Source of the DNA: Laccaria trichodermophora | Lineage: Eukaryota > Basidiomycota > Agaricomycetes > Agaricales > Hydnangiaceae | Length of the DNA: 64,000 nt | Assembly: GCA_018417955.1 (NCBI GenBank) | Contig: JACTVC010000031.1 | Coordinates: 186,001-250,000 of the forward strand | Reading direction: 5' to 3' | Part shown: positions 36,603-47,900 of the stretch, one piece after another | Position numbering within the stretch: the first letter of the stretch is position 1 | Layout: every line of letters begins with the position of its first letter | Notes under the pieces: model-generated | What the model saw: only the letters and a program-made list of their open reading frames with translations | Database searches by the model: none | Told to the model about the DNA's origin: nothing | Program-made: the position numbers and the translations under genes

Positions 36603-38494
36603 AAAAACTGATGATGTGGCAAAAGCAATATGTAAAGTCATGTCAATCCTTCAGCCATATCCACATGAACTTGTAACTATGTTTTGAGACAGGAGAGTAG
36701 CTATGAATATGAAGGCATAGAATAGCCTTTCCTAATGTGAAAGACAACTTGTGCATAATGTCAAAAACTAATGCTGCTGGCAATATGTAAGGTCATGTCA
36801 ATCCTTCAACCTCATCCCCATAACCTATACAGAGTGAAGACTATGAAATACATGTCAACTACAGACTTTTGTAGTCTCAAAAAGTGAACACTACAAAATT
36901 TTCTAATGAAAAAGTGCACACTACAAACTTTTGTAGTCTAAAAAAGTGGACACTAGAAGCAAACACTACAAACCTTTCTAAGACAAAAAGCAGACACCAC
37001 AAACTTTTGTAGTCTGAAAAAGTGGACACTACAAATTTTTGTAGTCTGAGTCCGACTTTTTTAGTCTTTTGTAGTCTATTAGTAAACTTTGTAGTCTAAA
37101 ACTGACATTTGTGGTCTTTTAGTGAACTTTGTAGTCTCAGTCTGACATTTGTAGTCTTTTGTAGTCTATCAGTAAACTTTGTAGTCTAAGTCTGACATTT
37201 GTAGTCTTTTGTAGTCTATTAGTAAAATTTGTAGTGTATGTCTGACATTTGTAGTCTTTTCTAGTCTATCAGTAAAATTTGTAGTCTTAGGGGCATGCAC
37301 CTTCCTTTTGTGGTCATTTTCCCATGGTATGATGATTGTAGCCCTATCTTTTAGCTTTCTAAATGTGTTGAAATCATGTTATTTGGTTTTGTTTTCATGG
37401 AGAAAAATGCAAAAAACAAAAAAAAAATGCAGTGCTTTTGAAAATCCATTACCTCATATCTTCACAATGAGAGCACTTTAGAACATAATTGAAACAGATT
37501 CTAGAAGCTACAGTGCAGGGCTAAAATTTTTGTTTTTGACCATTTTTGGTAATTGGTCATGTGACCAACATCCCAACATCCCATTACATGAACCCTGATA
37601 AGTAAAATCATTCTTATCTTGGTTTTCTTTACTCTTTGGTCAAACCAGTTGATATATCCTTTTTGGGGGGGTGGACCCTGAAGTGGACCCTGAAGGTAGT
37701 GCCTGATGTCCTATACACCATTCATATTTTTCCCAAATTTTCCACTGTTTTCTGGCTATTTTTGGCTATTTACCATATTGGGAAATGCACCCTGGACCCT
37801 GAACACAACCCCTGATGTTGTCACCAACAGTGAGCACCACCCCCTATTTATTTCTGAAATTTCCCCTATTTTATTGCTATTTTTCATTTGTAAAAGCACC
37901 CATTTCCTGATTTGGAAGTGCACACTGGACCCTGAAAACCTGACAGAAATATCCCTGGGATGAGAATGAAATATCCTAGGGTTCAGAATCAAAATCACAA
38001 TGAAATATCCCAGGGATGAGAATGAAATATCCATTGAAATATCCTAGATATTCATATGAAAATCACAATGAAATATCCTAGGGTTCAGAATGAAAATCAC
38101 ATTGAAATATCCTAGGGATCAGAATGAAATATCCATTGAAATATCCTAGGTATTCATATGAAAATCGCAATGAAATATCCTAGGAATGAGAATGAAATAT
38201 CCATTGAAATATCCCAGGTATCTATATGAAAATTGCATTGAAATATCCTAGGCATATGTATGAAATATCCATTGAAAGCGCAATTATGTTCATATGAAAT
38301 GGCCCTATGAAATAAGCAGACAATTGAATGAAATGCTCTGCCTATGACTTATGAGAAAAGGACAGGCAATCTAATGAAAGAAATACATAGACACATCAAT
38401 GATACATTTCATTGAACCACTAAGCATTATAAACAATTGCCAGAAGTTAGCTCCAGGCACTTGTCTGGTTTTTATCATAAAAAGTGGTTACCAC

Positions 38495-38852
38495 TAGTGG
38501 CACGAGGAGAGCTCGGAGACAGACAATGATGGTGACATGCTTATTGACTAGTTTTATCTTGTAATCTCTCAAGAACAGAAATATATAGCTATTCTGCATT
38601 TACTCCTGGCTGGTTTATCTGTGTTATGTCCCACAATACTGTCTATGTCTGTCTATGTATAACTATAAGACTTCCATATTTTGATTCTATGAGGAGCTAT
38701 GTCATGAGCAGGTAAGGCTAGATATATAATTATAGCACTATATAAACTAATGGTGATGCTATGAGGTACTCTATAAAGGGGGGGTTGCAAAAGTGCTATC
38801 ATAGCTATCAAAGCTACATTGTGCTGCGTTGCAACCACTTTTTTTCCTGATG
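38495..38852. other. Stretch after the palindrome
   Basis: About 50 bp may continue the DUF6532 reading (SGTRRAR, then a stop). The remainder shows no gene. Confidence 0.4.
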
Positions 38853-39119
38853 TAGGCCAACTTGGGCCCAACTTTGATCACAACTTTGTCCCCAACTTCC
38901 ATGCGAGTTGGGGACAAAGTTGGTTAGTTTGGGCTTTGTCATGTTTAGCTCTACGCTGCAAAGTTCAGAGGTCAGTTGGAGTGCAAAGTTGGGATGCAAA
39001 GTTGGGGTCCAAATCGTGGTTCTGACATCAATTTGGGTCCCAACTTGAGAAAAAACAGCCCAACTTCAGACTTCCAACTTTGCAAAGTTGGGATCAAAGT
39101 TGGACCGCAAGTTGGGCTA
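38853..39119. mobile_element. TA-flanked MITE, 263 bp
   Basis: Left end GGCCAACTTGGGCCCAACTT (38855) and right end, reversed, GCCCAACTTGCGGTCCAACT are inverted repeats about 25 bp long with a few differences. Both ends abut TA (38853-38854 and 39118-39119). Inside are further inverted AACTTTG/CAAAGTT units, for example AACTTTGTCCCCAACT facing AGTTGGGGACAAAGTT. Non-autonomous, Tc1/mariner-like by its TA target. Confidence 0.65.
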
Positions 39120-39239
39120 CTGTGAAACAGCCTATTCCTGAAGAAGAAAAACTTTCTCACCTCTTCTTGCAGCTCCAGGTAATTCAATTTTCTGTTGGCG
39201 TTGATCAACACCATAGTACTTGGGAATTCTCAAGGAGTT

Positions 39240-41204
39240 CTCTTGATTTCTGCTACTGATCACACACAGTCCAAGGTATTTGCAACATCGCAAAGTCGTC
39301 AAGTGAGGTCAACCCTTTTCCAATTCATTTCTTTTGGGTGCCAAAGGCAGCCACCAAACGACATGGCAACTGTTGTATTTAACGTCAAACTTCTGTCATT
39401 GATGTCCTTGCTTCATCTTTCCCTGCTCTGGTTCTTTGGGTACTTCCTCAAGCTCTCGCAAACTCTATCTCAAGTTTCTTACAGGAAACGTGCGACACGT
39501 GATGCAATTGCCTAAATTTCAAGTCCAACAGTTCACATAGTGGGGATAGAATCTACAACCTTGACCATCGTCAGCCTCAGTACACCAACCTCGATGGCAG
39601 GAAGACTATTGCTGGCCTCAAATCATACAGACCCCTGCAGTTTGATATCCCCACCACACTTAGCATCGCAGCCAGCGCCACTCGTGTGGCTGCTGCATGG
39701 TGGGCCAGCAAGCTTCTCTGGCAGTGCGCATTTATGTTCATGGAGAAAGGGGAAATCACCATCACTGGATTCTCCAAAGTCATCGATGGTGGAATAACAA
39801 CACTACTGTGGCCTCATGATGTTGGGAACTGAAAGAATGTTTTTCTCATCTATCTTATCATCTTCACCTGCTTCGGGATGGATTATTTCTCATCTATCCT
39901 GATGGGATTGGTCACCTGGCAACCTATGTTTATTCTGGTGAATGGGTTTGTACCTGTCACGAATATCAAGGAGGGGGTAGCTGGGCAGGAAACTGCACCA
40001 TATCGAAATGAGCCAGTCATTGTTGTGAACACTATGGAAAGTGGAGTGGCTTTGTCCTTGGGTTCCTTGAGGAACCTCAATATGAATTCTTAATATCTTA
40101 CCCTGCCATCCAATCTCACTTGACATCCTATTATCCAATACACAGAGACTCAAACCATTCAATATCTTCCCATTGGTTAGACATTGGATACAATCCACTT
40201 GCTGTATTTCAAAGTGGACAAGTTTGAATACATCAAAGACCCCGAAGCTGTTCTCTCAAGTCAACAGAAATCATTGCTTAACAATTCTAGCATTTATAAC
40301 CCCTACATCACAGACCAGGGATTTGCTGCCTTCCTCCCCGATGCTTCTTGGGGTCCAGGCTCTAGTCCTAGCTTACCAGATCCTACCAACATATCTGAAT
40401 CTTGGATTCTCAGTATCTGAGTCCTTTCCCAGACCAAACCAAATTGCACCTCACCTTACCCCGATTATTACATACCCTCAAACATCAGTTTCTACCTCAC
40501 TCTCACTAACAACTCAACATATTACTTGTGCTTCACATTTGCAAATGTGACATATACAGCTGGTGGTGCAGTTTGTCAGAATTGCAAGATTGTCTTGCCT
40601 GCTGTTGTTGAGGGTAATATTGAGGATGAAAATCTGCAACCTGTTCCAGATCCTCTGACTATCAAAACCCTGGCAATAGCTCCATTGGTTGGAACACATA
40701 TGCTGCTCACTGTCTTTTCAGCACTTATGACAGATGTTTCAACTCCCTTGAACAGTATTGCGATCGAGTTCATTTCACAGGCCTATCAATCCGCATGGTC
40801 TTCCTTAGTGCTGACAATTGGTTCTATTGGTCTGAATAATGCAACAAGTGTGGCATTTGCCCTTCCAGCTTCACACCCCACCGTTACTCGCTGGAGGGTC
40901 TATCTGTGGACTGGAATACAACTTGCGCTCTTTCTGTGTGGTGTCGCTTTTGTGTATTGGCAGAGTCACTTCCGCCATCCCTGGTTTTCAGATCCTATGA
41001 TGATCGCATTCCAGCTTGATACTGTGGGGCTTTTGCAGCAGGGTGCAGTGGCTGATCCTTGGGATCCAGATGCGAAATATCCTGCTGGGAATCTTCAGTT
41101 GGGAGGATTATGATCAACAACAGCCTGGGCAGCCTAGAGCTGTGACATTGATACAGAGAGATGTAAAGTACACTGAGGTCGCGGATGTGGAGACGAAGCT
41201 TTAA
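39240..41204 (+). pseudogene. Membrane-protein family copy C, heavily decayed
   Basis: A family leader (39,300-39,495, with TTCTTACAG acceptor) is followed not by the first membrane segment but directly by the stretch encoding RIYNLDHRQP (about 39,545). About 110 bp, including the start and first membrane segment, are missing. The rest parallels copy D to about 41,204. Stops include TGA 39830-39832 (CGG in D), TAA near 40,090 (TCA in D), TGA 40121-40123 (CGA in D), TAG near 40,179 and TGA 40418-40420 (CGA in D). The last part (MCFTFANVTYTAGGAVCQNC to HFRHPWFSD) is still largely open. Almost every CpG of copy D reads TG or CA here; for example CCCCGCGACGTCGCGAATCG reads CCTCATGATGTTGGGAACTG. 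Confidence 0.85.
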
Positions 41205-41545
41205 AGGCATCTGTGGGAACTATAACACTGATGTTGTATACATACCCTCAATTACATCGCTGTAACCTGTTCCATAGAAATCACTATAAGTATGAATTGG
41301 CAAAAGACTGGAAAGGATTGGGAACACCATGTGCAGAAAATGCCAAGTCAGACACGTGGGGAAAACCATTGGCTTTGGATTGCACAAAGCCACAACTACA
41401 TTCACTGGCACCTCTAAGGGCCTATTCGGTAACTGAGTCGTACCTAATCAAAACCAGGTTTGATGAGGGTCAGTTTGGCTTGCAAAGTACAACTCAACGT
41501 GACTGAGTTGGTGAGGCTTGTCACATACTCCGGATTTTGCGGGCC

Positions 41546-42105
41546 TGTAACAGGTGAGCTGTGAGCTAGCTGTAGTGGGGTTGTCAAGACGATGACAGTG
41601 AGCTGGCGAACGTATGTGTAACTCCTGTTACTATGGTGTGAAGACCGATCCAAAGACTCGGTCCTGAGCTTTGTTCACTTAGCGGAGACCGTTGATGCTT
41701 CGGATATCCGTTGCACGGTCTCTGCTCTCTTTCAGGAAATCCTTGAAAGAGTTGTGAACACTATGGATCAAGCTGAATACCTATAACAAAGTATTCAGTG
41801 ACCTCCCAAACTCAAGTCACTTACTTATACTCTTAGGGCGAAGTGCGATACGACGAACTTCAGAGCAAAGGGTATGCGCAGTGGTGAATTGAAGAATAGA
41901 AAGAGATGTCACTACAAATGTGACTACTGAGTATATGTCACGAGTTGAATCGTGACTCGTGTAAACAAAGGTAACGTAAGTAGTAATCGTGAATATAAGT
42001 CCTTGCAACGTGATAGGTCATGAATGAGAACGGAAAGGGCCTGAACGTTCACCGCATAAGGTGGAAATCACTCGTAGACTTGCCTAGTCCTGGGCATCCG
42101 TTACA
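41546..42105 (-). repeat. Gypsy 3' LTR
   Basis: 560 bp; on the minus strand it begins TGTAACGGATG and ends CCTGTTACA. The accessory ORF stops inside it (42084-42086). Confidence 0.95.
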
Positions 42106-44648
42106 AAGCCCCCCTGATTTGCACCTGATGGATAAAATGGAACGGGAATGACAATGTCCGCAACGCGTGCACCGTGCCAAGAGACCGGGAAGTCTTGCAA
42201 CAATTCATCCGCTCTCACGAAGTGTGCTGGAGTGAGGACGACCTCTGGGCGCCGGTCGCCGTGATTCGGACTGTGTAAATAGGCCTTCCATCCTTTCCGG
42301 GTCAAAGGCTTGGCAGTTCCCCGTTCCAGAGCTTTAGCTATGTTGTGAAAGATGAGGTCACAGCCCCCGGTCCACTCTCCCCGCCAGTGGTGACAATAGT
42401 CGTCCATAATCTCGGTGGTAGGGAACAACCAACGATGGTGGTCTGGGTTATCCGCGGAAACAAAGCCGTGAACGAGGTTTTCTTCCTGAGCCGAAATTTG
42501 ATCGTAGAACAGCGTGTCTTCACAGAAAGGGGAAGATGCCACTGCGCCTCTATGGTGAACGGTAACTTGGGCTGAGGGACCATCGAGGAACCGTTGCACT
42601 AATGAGGAGCCCCCGTAGCGTTTAGCTATCCAAGCAGTCGGGCCGCCCATGCTGATCAGAGCCCTCGCATGTGGGCGACGCAGAATATCAGCCAGCTTCC
42701 CCATATATTGATCTCGAAAAGCGGCGCCGCCATTGACGTCCTTCAAATGTTCCTCTTGAAATCCGGCTTCGTAAGTCCGCTTCGTGAGCTCCGAGAGTTC
42801 TGGCACAATTGCTGGTTTGAAGAGCCGAAGGTCGCCCAGCTTAGTCGCCATGATGAATTTCATATTCCGAGCTAACATGAGTTCTAACAGTTGACGCACA
42901 CTCAAAATGCGGGGGCTACAGACCGCCCAGTAGCGTGCACGGGTAAGCGTTCTGCTGTCTGGAAAGAGGAGGAAGCTCTCCTCGAGGAATGTCAGGTCCC
43001 AGCTGAGGTCCAGAGGCGTGACCCACTCCGTGTCATTGTGAGTAATGACAGCGCAGCACTCACGAAGTCGTGTTATGGCTTTCTGTTGAGACGAGACGAC
43101 GTCCAGTGGGGAAGCCTCTCTACGTCGAGGTTGCACTCGTTGACGGGGTGATGCCGAGCGGTCTCGACTGTGCGTAACAGAAGACAGCCGTGAAGAAGGA
43201 CGAGGATTCCGGATGCTTCGACTTCCTGCCTCCGAAGATGAGGACGCAGAAAGCTCGCGATCGTCTGTCATTTGCTGCATCCAGCGCCTAGAGGAAAAAT
43301 CCGTGACATTCCTGGGCTTCCTCCTCGAATTCCCGCTGCCGCGTGAACTGGCTGAGGAGTGAGGTGAGCGCTGAGGAAGGCCTTCGTAATCATAACAGGA
43401 GTTGCCAACAGGGGCGTGATTGTATTTGTGAAGCTCTCTAATCTCCCTTGTTTCTCGAACAACGCTGTACGGATCCATGCCCTCCATGAAGTCCACTGAA
43501 GGAGGCTGCATCGCTGAGAAGTTATTCAGGGGTTCCCAGCAGCGGAACAACACAACGTTCGCCTCATCCTCGTTGGTGACCGACGATGCGAAAAGGAGGT
43601 AGTAGTGCCGTGCCACGCGTAATGGAATTTGCCGTCGTAGCCATCCCTGGAAATCGACGATGTAATAGGACCAATCCTCGCTGAATTCGACTTCTGGATC
43701 TGGACGACCCCCAGAATAGATCCCCTGGAAGTAATGATCGAAATCTCTGACAATGGCGAAGTCGGCATCCAAGTCATGCAGTTCGTCGGAAGAAAGCTCC
43801 CCTCCGGATAACGACCGTGCTTGTTCGTAAGCCACAAGAACGCGGGGGGAAAGACTGGTGAAGCGAGGGAGGGATGCCAGCGATGGGGACCAAAGGTAAG
43901 CGACTGGCACTTGATGCTGAATGAGGTTAGGCATATTGATCTCTTGCCAATCGCGGTGTAAGTCCACCAGGACGCCCTGCTTGCGAAAGCGATGGAGACG
44001 AAGATTCTGAACAACGGCAACCACTTGTTGATCCAGATCTGCGTCCCAACGAGATACGGCTAGAGTCCACCATAATAAGAATCCTAAGTGATCGACTGCG
44101 GAACGCTTGTAGAAGCCACCCACTGCCTGAAGGTCTTCTAGTGTGGAAAACCCTTGGATGAGAGTACCGAGATCGAAGACAGGCGGGCGAGCTGTTCCAG
44201 GGGGAAATGGATGATTGGAGCAGATGACATCGACACACCAAGACCAGGTCGCGATGTCGGCGTGGATCTGATCGCGCGTTGATTCGGGAACCGTGAAGAC
44301 GCCGGTGGAAAGTTCATTATACGTGGTGGTCATGTCGAAGTCAAAGAACCAGTCTGACCCACTCTCGCTTAGAGGTCCCCCTTCCACGCCATCCGTCTTC
44401 TGAGGGATGTATGGGCGCCAGCAAGCCTCGTGATCGTACCAGTCCAAATCCAGGCCCCACTCCATGTCGAGGTAAACGCCTGTAGGACCTGTAGCTCGAC
44501 GCTCATCGGGTCGACGTGACCGATACTCCGTAGCTTCCGTGGGGATCCCCACTGTGGGGCCATTCAAAACCACCCATTCGTCCTTCTGTACGATACGATG
44601 CTCGACCAGTGGAACTCTACCTGCTTCGTCGGTAATCAGTACATCCAT
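42084..44648 (-). CDS. Accessory ORF of the gypsy element, 854 aa, function unknown
   Basis: The first ATG is at 44648 (MDVLITDEAGRVPL) and the stop lies inside the 3' LTR. The frame is intact. It is not gag, pol or a recognisable envelope: there is no signal peptide or convincing membrane segment. Residues 1 to about 410 are acidic and Trp-rich (FLLWWTLAVSRWDADLDQQ, VLVDLHRDWQEINMP, VDFQGWLRRQ). About 420-530 is a Ser/Arg-rich linker (SSRGSGNSRRKPR). The C-terminal third includes YWAVCSPRILSVRQLLEL, MGGPTAWIAKRYGGSS and ENLVHGFVSADNPDHHRW. I recall similar Trp-rich hypothetical proteins being frequent in agaric genomes, which would fit transposon carriage. The position between pol and 3' LTR is where other elements keep env or accessory genes. 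Pyrimidine-rich sequence upstream suggests its own promoter. Confidence 0.75.
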   Translation of the reverse strand: MDVLITDEAGRVPLVEHRIVQKDEWVVLNGPTVGIPTEATEYRSRRPDERRATGPTGVYLDMEWGLDLDWYDHEACWRPYIPQKTDGVEGGPLSESGSDWFFDFDMTTTYNELSTGVFTVPESTRDQIHADIATWSWCVDVICSNHPFPPGTARPPVFDLGTLIQGFSTLEDLQAVGGFYKRSAVDHLGFLLWWTLAVSRWDADLDQQVVAVVQNLRLHRFRKQGVLVDLHRDWQEINMPNLIQHQVPVAYLWSPSLASLPRFTSLSPRVLVAYEQARSLSGGELSSDELHDLDADFAIVRDFDHYFQGIYSGGRPDPEVEFSEDWSYYIVDFQGWLRRQIPLRVARHYYLLFASSVTNEDEANVVLFRCWEPLNNFSAMQPPSVDFMEGMDPYSVVRETREIRELHKYNHAPVGNSCYDYEGLPQRSPHSSASSRGSGNSRRKPRNVTDFSSRRWMQQMTDDRELSASSSSEAGSRSIRNPRPSSRLSSVTHSRDRSASPRQRVQPRRREASPLDVVSSQQKAITRLRECCAVITHNDTEWVTPLDLSWDLTFLEESFLLFPDSRTLTRARYWAVCSPRILSVRQLLELMLARNMKFIMATKLGDLRLFKPAIVPELSELTKRTYEAGFQEEHLKDVNGGAAFRDQYMGKLADILRRPHARALISMGGPTAWIAKRYGGSSLVQRFLDGPSAQVTVHHRGAVASSPFCEDTLFYDQISAQEENLVHGFVSADNPDHHRWLFPTTEIMDDYCHHWRGEWTGGCDLIFHNIAKALERGTAKPLTRKGWKAYLHSPNHGDRRPEVVLTPAHFVRADELLQDFPVSWHGARVADIVIPVPFYPSGANQGGFVTDAQD
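42106..42116 (-). promoter_or_regulatory. Polypurine tract of the gypsy element
   Basis: On the minus strand CAGGGGGGCTT stands directly before the 3' LTR. It overlaps codons of the accessory ORF (QGGF). Confidence 0.65.
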
Positions 44649-44740
44649 GATCAATCGCCGGGGATGGAAATCCGCCCACAGCCAATGATCCCTCTAGGTC
44701 GACTCAGGCAGGAAATCCTCGCCGTTGACCGATCTAAGGT

Positions 44741-44870
44741 GGTGTGGAAGCACCGCTAGAAGCAGTGAGGGGATGTAGCGGGGAGGGGAAAGTAAGAAGA
44801 GGGGGGAAGGTAAAAAAAGAAAAGAGAAAAGAAAAAAGATCAAAGACAAAAAGAAAATAACATGTGATCA
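44741..44870 (-). promoter_or_regulatory. Pyrimidine-rich tract before the accessory ORF
   Basis: The plus strand is almost pure purine from about 44,768 to 44,852, so the minus strand is CT-rich 100-200 bp before the accessory ORF start. CT-rich tracts are a common core-promoter feature in filamentous fungi. This supports separate transcription of the accessory ORF, by inference. Confidence 0.4.
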
Positions 44871-44981
44871 AAATGTTCGGAAGTAATATATGATAATCAG
44901 TCAAGTCCGAGTCCGCGGCTGTTTTGAACGTCGGATACAACGCCCTTACCGGAGAACAGCCAACCGTCAAGCCCAAGCGCT

Positions 44982-47900
44982 TCAGAGGCCATTGGCCCTC
45001 TTGTACTCGTTAAGTACAATGGGCGCATTTTTCAGGAAGGACGTTGGCTCCCATGTATCGAACTGAGGGCCATAACCTTCCCATCTCACCAGCCATTCCA
45101 AGCCTCGTTTCCTCCTTCTGTGGCCGACGATCGCTTCGACGCTATATTCCTCGGAAACTGGTTTCTGACGACCTGATTCTTTCATGATGGTGCGTTCTCC
45201 CCACTCTTCGCTAGACGGCATGTACAGCTTCAAGTGCTCAATATTGAACACAGGGAGACCTGGGTACCGATCACTCATGCGTAAGCGATATACGTTTGGA
45301 TTTATCTTCTGAATGACTTCGAAAGGGCCTATCCACCGCTGTTTAAGCTTAGCGCCTGCTCCTTTTGCATCGACCCATTCCAAAGAGTGTGGATTCACAA
45401 GAACCCGTGAGCCCTTAGTGAACTCTGGTGCCTCACGACGGTTCTTATTGTAATGCATAGCCTGTTTGTCTTGTGCCGAAGCAATTGCGTGCCTTGCGCT
45501 ATCCCTGTGCATGGTTAATGTCTCCAAGAATGATACGGCCTCTGGTGACAAAGAGTAAGTAGCTGCTTCAGCACCCTCTGGCTTCAGAAAATCTAATGGC
45601 GTTCTAGGGTGGAAGCCGTACAGCAGGAAAAGCGGCGTCGTCCCTGTTGAGGAGTGAATAGTGTTGTTGTAGGCAAACTCAAGAATGTGCAGCCATATAG
45701 CCCAGTCCGATAAGTCGTCATTGATATATGCACGTAACATCGTGACCAGCTGCTTGTTGACGATTTCAGTTTGCCCATCGTGTTGGGGGTGATGCGAGGA
45801 GGACAAGGACATCCGAGTTTTGAGGTATTTAGCAATGCCTCGCCAGAAATCGGATGTCCACCGAGGGTCCCTGTCAGTGATGATACTCTCTGACAGTCCG
45901 AAACGGCATCCAATGTGTTTAACGTAGAGTCCCCCAAATTCTTCGGCTGTGAGACCCGTCGTTGTTGGGATGAAGCTAGCATGTTTCGTCAATCTATCCA
46001 CTACGACGAAGATCGCATTGTACTCCCCCGACCAAGGTAAGTTGACTATGAAATCCATGGACACGGATTGATAAGGTCGGCTTGGAATAGGATTAGGAAT
46101 CAAAAATCCAAACTTGTTGAAATTCGAGAATTTCGTTTTCTGGCATGTATCACAGGAGCGCGCGAAGGCAAGTACGTCGACTCTCATTCGTTTCCAGTAA
46201 AACTTCTGACTGAGCTGTTGCCATAGACGTTCAGGACCCGTATGACTCGATTCCATCGGGTTCTCGTGTGCCTCCCTCAGAATAAAGTTACGCTGAGAAC
46301 TGGGAACACAAAGGCGTGGTTGATAGTCGGGATCCATGAAATAGAGTAAGCCTCGTTCATCCTTGATGAACCGGCTCTCTGTTTTCCCTGCTAGGCCGTT
46401 ATGATCAAGATTCCTCCATATGTTCTGGAAGGATCGATCTAACTGGTAGCCTTTGATCCAGTCCTTCAGAAACTCGTCGCTGATAGCGATGTGTAAATTC
46501 GGTGTAGGATTTTGCGCTTTCCAGTACTCCGTGCTTGGCTCTAACTCATCAAGTTCCTCAGAATCTTGTTCCTTTTCTGCCGAAACAGGCCAAGCCGACT
46601 GATGCCCTTCCAGACACTCGTCTAAACTCCATATTGCAAAGGCAGTACGCGCAGGTGCTAGGTCCGCCTGTCTCTCCTGCTTTGCTGCTAAGTCCGAGTC
46701 CATTCGAATAGTCAATTCATTATCATGAATTGGCGATATATGATCAGGAGGAGCTCGCGGTAGACGTGAGAGCGGATCGACGTTCGAGTGGACACGACCA
46801 GCTCTATGAATTATCTCCAGGTTAGGAGCGTAGGCTGAAAACACGGCCCCCCATGCTGCAAGTCTCCTATTCGAATTTTCATATGTTCTAGCCCATTGGA
46901 GCGCTGAATGATCCGTAACGAGTAGGATCTTCTCCCCTTCAATGAACGGCTGAAATTTCACTAGGCCTTCTTTTGCAGCCAAAGCTTCCCTTTCGGTAGT
47001 TGAATAGCGCCCTTCAGCTGATTTAAAAGTCCTTGACCAGTACGCAATGACGCGTTCTACGTGAACTACTGAAGAATCGAAGGTATCACCCCACTTGTCG
47101 TCGTTAGGACTGTCGGCGGTTTTCGCACTCAAGGTCACGGTGAGCCTAGGCGGTGGTAGGCCGGCATCATACTGCTTTCTCAAGCGGGTGTAAATTCGCG
47201 TGCCTTCTAAATCCTTGACCTTAATAGGTTGAATTTGCTGCAAAGCGCATCCCAAAGCCTCGTCGGACGCATCCGTATAGAGTTGATATGGTAGGCCTTC
47301 AATAGGGTGTCCTAACACAGGGCTGGTACGCAGAGCCTTCTTTGCTGCTTCAAATGCATGTTCCTCTTCCGCCCCCCAACGCCATCGCGCTCCCTTCCGA
47401 AGGAGGTGGAAAAGCGGAGTGCAGATTGATGCGTAGAAAGGTATGAAGGCGGAAAAATATACTACCATGCCTAAAAAGGTTTGTAGTTGGGACAATTTCT
47501 TAGGTCGTTCAAGATGAAGAATTGCGTTGACCTTCTCGAGGTGAGTTGACAGTCCCAATCTCGAGACCTTATGGCCCAGGAGTAAGATTGAACCATAAAA
47601 AAGATGGCATTTACTCAGCGATAATGTTATCCCAGCCTTTTCGATTGCTTCCAAGACCAAATCCAGATGTTCAATGTGGTCGTCGTAAGACTTTGAATAG
47701 ACCACAATGTCATCTATGTAGACCAAGCAGAATAGCCAGAGGTATGGAGAGAGAATCCCTTGCATTACTCGTTGAAATATAGATGGCCCGTTACGAAGAC
47801 CAAAAGGCATCCTTTTGAATTGAAATAGACCTCTGTGTGTCCGAAATGCCGTCTTTTCGACGTCTTCAGGGTCGAGTTCCAGTTGAGTGAACCCGGATAA

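Larger units (their letters stand above)
34550..38494. mobile_element. Foldback-like element: 3.9-kb near-perfect palindrome
   Basis: The left arm (34550-36408) and right arm (36603-38494) are inverted copies about 1.86-1.89 kb long, separated by a 194-bp centre. Paired positions sum to 73,043 in the outer part and 73,011 in the inner part. The shift comes from one 32-bp gap: the right arm has an extra ACTACAAATTTTTGTAGT unit near 37,030. Other differences are few. Each arm is made largely of tandem direct repeats. Long inverted arms built of subrepeats around a short middle are the definition of Foldback transposons. The outer tip GTGGTAACCAC is itself palindromic. ACTGGT before and ACTAGT after could be an imperfect target duplication. 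The element interrupts a DUF6532 exon. No protein is encoded; the paired open frames are mirror images. Confidence 0.75.

Noticed and set aside
35009..38034. Paired identical 92-aa and 85-aa open frames at 35,009-35,337 and 37,706-38,034
   Set aside because: They are mirror images created by the palindrome, in low-complexity tandem repeats, without start context or protein-like composition.
42084..44648. Calling the accessory ORF an envelope gene
   Set aside because: It has the env position but no signal peptide, no membrane anchor and no glycoprotein character.
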